Shown here: positions 56,757-64,000 of the stretch, piece after piece | Layout of the letters: every line of letters starts with the position of its first letter | How positions within the stretch are numbered: position 1 is the stretch's first letter | Source: Gnetum montanum | Taxonomy: Eukaryota; Streptophyta; Gnetopsida; Gnetales; Gnetaceae | Assembly: GCA_015680685.1 (NCBI GenBank) | Contig: MNCI01009267.1 | Span: 1,362 to 65,361, forward strand | DNA: 64,000 nucleotides | Direction: 5' to 3' | Notes under the pieces: model-generated | Databases searched by the model: none | What the model was told of the DNA's origin: nothing | What the model saw: the letters and a program-made list of their open reading frames with translations, nothing else | Position numbers and translations under genes: made by a program

Positions 56757-59498
56757 ATGGCCCCTAAATAAGGACAATAGGGAGGACCTTCTCAAGGTCC
56801 ATCTAGACACCCAAGGAGAGGTAGAAGCCAAGGACGTCAGTAGAACATGCAGAATAGGAGGCACAATGATTCAGCATCCATTAAGAAACCCTTGTCATTG
56901 CACAATCCAGGCAAGCAAAAGGTGGAGAAGGTAGGATACTTGAACAAGAACAACATCTTACATTGTCTCTTAAATGCGTTCAGGTAATTCAGGAAAGGTC
57001 CACATTAGCTAAAGTGATCCTGGAACTCAATTTTGGACCTTTTACCAAATTTTCCATTGAGTCAGTTAAAGATTAGCTCAAAGGATCTCCACTATGGCCT
57101 ATTCTCTTAGAGAGTGATGAATGGTATTTGGAAGAAACTTATCAATTTTGGCATAATAAAGAGGAAGGAACCACTATTAACATTGGTGGGATTTCAGTTG
57201 ATTTCTATGCGAAGGCCATTTTGGAAGTTCTGAATCTTCTGAATACAGGGTCCAAAGTTACTCATCTGTCCACCTACTCCAATGCTAATGCACTAAAAGT
57301 ATGGCTAAAGAGGACATATGGCAAGGAGGGAAAAACATATGGGGAACTCACCCTTAAAGAGAGAATCTATTTCAAAATTGGCATCTTTCACATCTTCCTG
57401 ACAAAAGAACTAATTAAGATCACCACTTATGTGGCCAGAGGAAGTGCAATCTTGATGGGCAAGGTTGATGTCAATCTACCCCATTTATATCTAACAGAAG
57501 TATTGAGGTGATTCGAAGAATGTAAGACAAGGAAGTTTGCATTGCCTTTCCCTTATCTAATCAGGAAATTGTGCTAGCATGTTGGAATTCTAGGGTACAC
57601 TAATGATGTCCCCAGAAAAGCTCAAAATGCCTCATATGCTGAATTACTAAAGCTAGTAGCACCAAGGAAAGATGTTGATGAAACACTAAATCCTAAACAA
57701 GAGTAGATGGTTAGGCGCACTGCACATTAAACATCAGGGCCTAGCCAACTTCTAGACATGAGGCCTAGTCATCAATAGAAACTGGGGCCTAGCATGCAGC
57801 CCACGAGATAGCAAGACCAACCACCACTGCTGCTACAAGATTACCAACCGTTGATGAGCCATCTTAGGGTTATCACAAAAACTATCAGTTGGGGAAGTCA
57901 TGATGAGGCCAACGTTTTCAAGGTAATTAACAATTTTGTACAGCCCATGATCTCAATCGATCATGCACAAGGCAAGGTCTTAATACAAACAGAACAAGGG
58001 GAATCACATTGGTCACAACAAATTTATGGGAATGCTGCATCTTTTCAACTATAATTAAAAACTAATGAGGGTGCCACAGTAGTGGTCATGCAACACGAAG
58101 ATGTAGCTAGAGTAGCAAAAGTGGTCACAGACCACATCAAAGAGTTCTAGTTGGTCCCTCAATGACTCTTGTAGAACATGAAGATGCTTTGGACTGGTTA
58201 CTGCAAACAGGACAAGTGATGATGTTCTTTTTTGACATTCTCCAAGATGTCACAGTAGCATAATTAGACCTCATTTCCATGAAGGAAAAGTTATCTTATG
58301 GATGAGGTTAGGACTAAACACATAAAAGATGAGTTAAGAAGACTTCAGGAGAAGTTCGTTGCCTTATAAGTCACATAGTGGGATCCATCCCAACTTATCC
58401 TAGCTAACCAGCTAGAGTTATTTAGGATAAAGCAATTGAATAAATTATTAGAGGAGAATAAAAGGGTGGTAATGGAAAAATATAAGGCTAATTGGAATGC
58501 TTAGAAAGCCCAAGCCCAAACATATGCATATGCAAAAGCACTCAAGACCTTACACGAAGAAAATAAACTCCTTACTACCAAGAATCTTCGGTTGACATCA
58601 ATTGAAAAAAAAAAGAATGTTTTTGATGAAAATTTTAAGCAAATTCAAGAAAAATTAATAAGGGTTAACTAGGAAATGAATTGCTTAGCCAAAGAGAATA
58701 GGATCCCCTTAATGGAGGAGGTATGCACCATCCTTAACAAGACATCCATTGAAATAAGGTCGTGGCAAAATGAAGCTAAGCAACATGAAAAATTGAAGGA
58801 ACATTTTTGGGACTAGGTGGGGATGTACAAGTAGATCATTGAAAATGAAATCCATATGGCTAAGATCCATATAAATACTTTCAGTGCTCAAAACACTAAT
58901 TGGTGAGTCATATTCGACACTTATCACTTTGCCCACCAAGTAGAATTAAAGAGCCAGGACTTGCAAATCCAAGATCTCACTAAATACATGGAGTTAGCAA
59001 ACCTACAATATGCCAACTTGGCCAGGTTAGCAATAGGAAATCCAAGGAAAAAGTTGGAAAAGTAGGTAGTTTCCACATATGCCAAATATGAAGTAGAATT
59101 TGTTGAACACAAAAAGGCACTATAGAAATTAGAGGTAGAAAACTTTGAGTTGGAGATGGTAAGAGCTAGCTACCAAGATCAAAAAGATGTTACAGTAGAT
59201 TTGGCTCAACGGGTCATGGATTATCAAGAATGTAGACATAAATCTAGAGCCTATGAGGAGGAATGATGGTTGTTTACTACTTGGTATGTCAAAGCCAATT
59301 ATATGTTTCTGCAACTATCATGTGCATTGGAGGTGCCAACTCCAACAAATATTGGAACATCAGCATGGATGGCACATGATCCCTACACAGAGGAAGAAAA
59401 GCTTCAGGCACTTCTTCTGTGGTCTCCATTTCCAAATCTTGGAGCACGTTAAGGGGAAGAAGCCCATGGAGGAGCCACCAGCACTAGGGACCACATGA
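56757..59498 (+). pseudogene. Element B ORF2, second copy (broken)
   Basis: The start ATG is at 56,757 (MAPK then a stop) and the stop TGA at 59,496-59,498 after PPALGTT. The span is the same length as the first copy. The best piece is 57,128-57,511 (127 aa): GTTINIGGISVDFYAKAILE, YGKEGKTYGELTLKERIYF, YVARGSAILMGKVDVNLPHL, the PF20167-like domain. 57,851-58,054 is the conserved middle part. The coiled coil at 58,430-58,680 is interrupted. The tail is at 59,120-59,498. Confidence 0.7.
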
Positions 59499-59692
59499 GT
59501 CCCAGCAATTTTGTATTTTGTATTCTATGTTGGTGTCGCAATTTTGTTTTGTTTTGTTTAATTCTACACTACGACATGAAATAATCCATAGTCAGTCCAT
59601 AATCCCATACGTATCCACTGTGTAATCAAATGAACTTGTTCTCATTTTGTTTGTTTGACTCAAGGACATTTTTTTATTTAGTCGTGGGGGTA

Positions 59693-60549
59693 TGATGAAT
59701 TGTGGTTTGCCAGGATCCAATATCGAATACATGATAATGGGTACACGATATCATTGCCTAGGTAATGATATCATATACATGATATCATGATTCTTGTGTT
59801 AGCTTATAAATATAGCACTCAAGTGCACAAAAATGGAATCATTAGTTAGTCATTAGGAGTCAACAGTATTTTTGTTGATTTTCAATTCTTTTCTCAAGTA
59901 CATGCCTGCAATGTGATGCTTGTAATTGTACAAAACCTTTATTCAACTGTGACGTACTTGGACACATACACAATAAATAATAAAGATCAATATTACTCCA
60001 TCATTGCAACAATCACTTAGCTTTTATTTACTTTAATTGTTATTTATTATTTATTATTTTCTTAGTTTATATTTCTTTATCGTCATTTACTATTTCTGTT
60101 GATAATGCATAATGAGTACATCTTAATCATGAACATTTAAGTGTAACTACATGGTAACCGAGTAGTGTATCTTATAGTGTTCAAGTAATGTGTGCTTGGT
60201 GATCGCATAAGTAGTAGACAAGGTCCAAGATGCGTACGGATGATTAAGGATGGATGCTCATCACATTTAAGCTAGTTTAGATTTTACTTCATATTACTTA
60301 TTACCTTAATCAATATTATTTCTCATTGTCTCTAGGAGTAGCCTAGTGATAGAAATCACATCATACACCTCACTTTGGACTAAACCATACATGAAAAAGT
60401 AAATACTAGTCTAGGTAAAAAGACAGTGAACTGTGATCAACGTATAATTGTTTAGGTGCCACAACTAGTCCATCCATAGAGTTCGATCAGATCACATGTA
60501 CATGCTCATATTTGTATGGTTGAGTGTATGGGTACCTCACTACTCATCA
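59693..60549 (+). mobile_element. 3' LTR of element B, second copy
   Basis: It is 857 bp, TGATGAATTG to CTCATCA, after the polypurine tract GTCGTGGGGGTA (59,681-59,692). It is followed by ATTAT (60,550-60,554). Dyads are at 59,733-59,752 and 59,767-59,786, and the TATA box at 59,804-59,812. Confidence 0.9.
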
Positions 60550-60554
60550 ATTAT

Positions 60555-61076
60555 AAAGAATGATTTTATTCATAAAACATTTAATAAAGTTTAGAAAAAG
60601 TAATTATCATTACACTTTGAGATGAAGAAAATAAGAGATATCTATAGAGCTCCTATATTTCCTAAAATTTATAATTTTTTATAGTGTATTAATCATCAAG
60701 GTCTTCTTATCAGCACTCATCTTAAACATATGAGAAATGTTTCTCCTTAATCCCCTCTTTGTAGAAGTGAAAATTCATTTTCTCATGTTTTCTTTTGAGT
60801 ATACTATTACTCAGTATTCTTGGAAATTGACATCCATTTTTTGTAATAGCTTTCAACCAAGCATCAATGAGGTAATTCTTGGTAATTAGCAAGCTTTGTC
60901 TACTTTCTTTCATTCCATTTGGAATTTTCTTTGACCACTTTTTCTCTCCTCTATTTGGAAGCTTCAGTATATACTTATTTTCCAACAGTAAGAGCATAAC
61001 TATGACTTCTCTTCAAGAATCAAATACCATATTCTCAAAGATGTCACCTTTTAGCTACAACTTCAAGTAACAAAGC
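60555..61076 (+). pseudogene. LINE relic, right part (zf-RVT-like), second copy
   Basis: This is the continuation of the LINE at 42,370-43,696 after element B's insertion and the counterpart of 17,359-17,880. Near 60,680-60,800 the zinc-binding-like SPLCRSENSFSHVF can be read. The frame at 60,879-61,070 is its tail. Confidence 0.55.
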
Positions 61077-63083
61077 TCATAGTGAAAGCTATAAAATTAA
61101 TTTATGTTTTACAATATTAATTTCTTTTTATTTTAGAGGCGCAAGGATGGGAAACTTTCATCTTTTGTTGCTATTTATTTTTTATTTCTTATTATTTTAT
61201 TATTTTATCTTTAAAGAGAGTTTTCTCCTTCTCTTTACAAGAAACTCTTTAGTAAGAAGTGAAAACTGATTAAGGTACTTCTGGATAAGAGTAAAGACTT
61301 ATACTTTTACTACCCCAAAGAAGAGGTTTTTTAGGATTGGTTGTAAAGATGAAAACCTAAAATGGCATTTCCAAAATTGTTGGGCTTTTTCTTTGGACTC
61401 CATATGTATTTGTAAAAATTTAGGCCTTTCAATGAGTGGTCTTTCAAAAATAATGAAATTTTTTCGATCCTAAATTTTTTTTTAATAATATTTACCCTAA
61501 GATATATAATTAAACTAGAAATTTATAATTTGATATTACCTACTAGAATTGAATCCATAACTTTAAAATATATGAAGTTACTAATCTAGGGAATGAAAAA
61601 ATAAAGGGTTATTATATGAATATTGCATGTAGAAAGGCCACATTAATTATCATTATGAATAAGATTTAAGCATAACTATACTTTAATGTTTTCATCAAAA
61701 TTTTAACAAGAACCTCTTTGAAGAAAGTTAAGGATGTCTTCAATAGTTCCTTTTTCAAAATTGAGATTGTACGTTTAGTATTTACTTTTGGTTACAAGTG
61801 TACAAATAGAAGAGTAGTCGTACAATAGGACATTCTTTTAGTGGATTACATTTAAGCATCACTATATTGATTAAGATATGTAATTTATAGTTTGCAAGTT
61901 ATAGGTTCAATTCTAATATTAAGACTTTTAAGTTATAATTTCTAAGTTATGGGTTTGATCCAAGTGGGTAATAATAAATTGGAAAGTTTTATTAAAGTTT
62001 GGTGTTGGCTAAATATCTAGGGGGTGCATACAATCATAGTTTTTGTTTCAAGAATCCCACAGGTTCTATCCTAATGATTACAACATGTTGTGTGAGTATA
62101 CATAGTGAAATAATTTTAATTCTTAAGAAAAGAAGTAGTTCCCTATAGGCATGATGTCAATAGTTTGGATTTTTTTTACGTAAGGATGTAGTGTAATAGA
62201 CAAGATATTAATCTTTTAATTCGGAGGGTGTGGGTTAGACTTCGCACTTGTGTAGTATAGTAGTCAAGTTATTAATCTCTTGGTTAGGAGGTTGTGGGTT
62301 TAATTGTTGCATATTTCAAGGTTATAGAAATAATGGAGTAACGTTAGTATGTGATACACTTGTTGTAGTAAGAGTGGAGTAACCTTATGATAGGACATTC
62401 TTGTTTAGTCAATCATAACTAGCTTGTATAAAACTACATTGTATTTCATGGAAAAAAAGTATAATATAGAAAGTTGAAAGAATGTCATTTAAAATAAAAA
62501 GTATATTATTTTTTCAATTGGGCATTAAGCATGAAATAGGAAATATATACCCAATATGAAAGTAATTTCATAGACCTAAGCACTATTAATTAGTTAGTTA
62601 CCTCACATAGCTTTGTACTCACAGGTAATGGGTTCAAAGCCTAGTATCAAGTATCCCCTTTACACTTGCAAAGAAATTGATATGTTGCTAACTTAAGGGC
62701 ATTTACGAGGTAGATCTAGCCTTTCCCTAAAAATATTTTACAAGAAACTAGCTATTGTAGCTAAGTTGGTTCGCTTACAAGATTGAATCCAGTGCTAGTA
62801 CCAACACTTGTTCACTCATGGAAGATCAAGAAAATTGAGTATCTTATGGGAAGTTCCAAGTAGATACCAAGGCCATGTACAAGGTAGACCTGACCTTTTC
62901 CAAGAAAAAAATAAAAAAAAATTCACAAAACACCAAATATAGTTAAGCTAGTTGGCTTACAAGTTCAAACTCAATGCTAGCACTAACACCTGTTCTCTCA
63001 AGCCAGGTCAAGCAAATTGAGAGCCTTCTCGTAGGTTCAAGCAAATACCACTTTGATGGAAAAGCATAAACGAATCCATATTT
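61077..63083 (+). other. Non-coding flank, second copy
   Basis: This matches 17,881-20,057, minus 178 bp lost at 61,750 between two GTTCCT hexamers. It includes the tRNA-like tandem (62,186-62,310) and the 185-bp tandem (62,698-63,056). Similarity stops at 63,083. Confidence 0.7.
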
Positions 63084-64000
63084 AGAGGACTAGTGTGCCC
63101 AAGAAACTTAGATATAAAGGTGCCTATATGTAGTAACCACACAAGAAGAGAACACCTAGTGGTTGATAGCTAATCAAGAGAGTAACCCACCAATATGCAT
63201 GGAAGTAACTAGGGGAACAACTTGCAACCACAACGAAAGCATAGATACATTGGAATATGAGCGTCACCAACTTCCAACCTTTAATCTAAAAACATCAATT
63301 GGGAGAAGTTGTAAACTTCTAAAAAATTCAAATAATGCTCATTATTTTAGATCTCTCACTTTCAATTTAGTCATGGGGGAGATGGCCACCTATGCTGATC
63401 ATTTGAGGCCCTCAGTTCTTTTTAAGTTTTTGTTTTACACATTTTTGTTTCACAAATTTCTTTAACTTTTCTTGTTTTTGTTTTACAACATCATTCATAC
63501 TTTTCCATTTATTTGTATGTGTGTGTTTTATCCATTTTCTTAGGTTTGTCACCCAATAAGTGCTTTTAATGATGATATGGACTATTTTCTATTGATTGCT
63601 AATGTTTGATTTTTACCTTTAAGTTAGAATGTTGATACTAAGGTATGGTTCTTTTGATATAGCAGAAAATGAGTCCACATCATCCATGCATCCATAAATT
63701 TCTATGGTTTCTCTTGGCTTGGAACTGTACAATCACCTTTCTCAATAATAAGAACTATCAACAAATCAGTGACTGGGTCTTTCTCAAACTAAGGAAGGAC
63801 TCAAGGATTGAAAAGGATATGGCTTCAAGGGAACTTGATGTGCTTGTGCTGGTCATTCTCTTCAGTGCTTGGATGTTTTATTCTTGTGTTTTCTTACCAT
63901 TCTGATGATTTCCATATTATTGAGAAGCTGAGTAAATAAAAATAATAATTCTTTGCATGGTGTGGTTCTCATGAAAAAACACAAAAAAGAAAATAGTAAA
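63084..64000 (+). other. Unassigned DNA
   Basis: Two frames (63,163-63,465, 100 aa; 63,669-63,905, 78 aa) have no recognisable domain. The second ends in a hydrophobic stretch that could be a membrane segment. GTCATGGGGGAG near 63,371 resembles the polypurine tracts of the local elements, but no LTR start follows. Confidence 0.35.

Noticed and set aside
63360-63380. Polypurine tract at the right edge
   Set aside because: GTCATGGGGGAG is not followed by a TGATGA-type LTR start.
63163-63905. Two frames at the right edge as genes
   Set aside because: No domain, low-complexity ends and no promoter or splice signals that I could trust.

Overview
The window looks like nuclear DNA of a large-genome seed plant. 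The evidence is decayed LTR and LINE retrotransposons, a plant-type telomere repeat (TTTAGGG), and one intact plant-specific PADRE/DUF4228 gene. I cannot name the species; a gymnosperm is possible but unproven. Almost everything except one gene and one gene relic is transposon sequence or unassigned AT-rich DNA.

Layout. 1-20,057 is one copy of a large duplicated segment. 20,058-25,257 is a single-copy island with the PADRE gene (20,955-21,515) and a GC-rich stretch. 25,258-29,856 holds two truncated LTR elements joined head to head. About 29,950-30,640 is a LINE reverse-transcriptase relic on the minus strand. 31,975-39,264 is a Ty3/gypsy-like element that has lost RT, RNase H and the integrase core. 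39,553-39,945 is a PADRE pseudogene on the minus strand. 40,503-42,315 is a 0.73-kb direct repeat. 42,316-63,083 is the second copy of the duplicated segment, and 63,084-64,000 is unassigned.

The duplicated segment is a nested stack that can be read from target-site duplications. A LINE was hit by plus-strand LTR element B (TSD ATTAT). B's 5' LTR was then hit by minus-strand element A (TSD CAATT, right copy CAGTT). The whole stack was later duplicated. The altered CAGTT is in both copies, so the duplication came after both insertions. Later events differ: a telomere-repeat tract, a third LTR insertion and several deletions.

Elements A, B, the C pair and a partial LTR at the left edge (E) form one superfamily with TGATGA-type termini. 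A and B have a gag gene, a roughly 2-kb spacer, and a roughly 900-codon second gene (ORF2), but no pol. ORF2 combines a domain resembling the putative plant transposon protein family PF20167 with a long coiled coil and a conserved C-terminal tail, and no copy is intact. The primer-binding sites look like a mutated tRNA-Asp complement.

The most striking unexplained signal is a 20-bp dyad, GATATC-N8-GATATC with the N8 usually centred on GTAC or similar. It occurs twice per U3, 33-34 bp apart, just upstream of the TATA box. It occurs again inside the spacer before ORF2, which suggests that ORF2 has its own LTR-like promoter.
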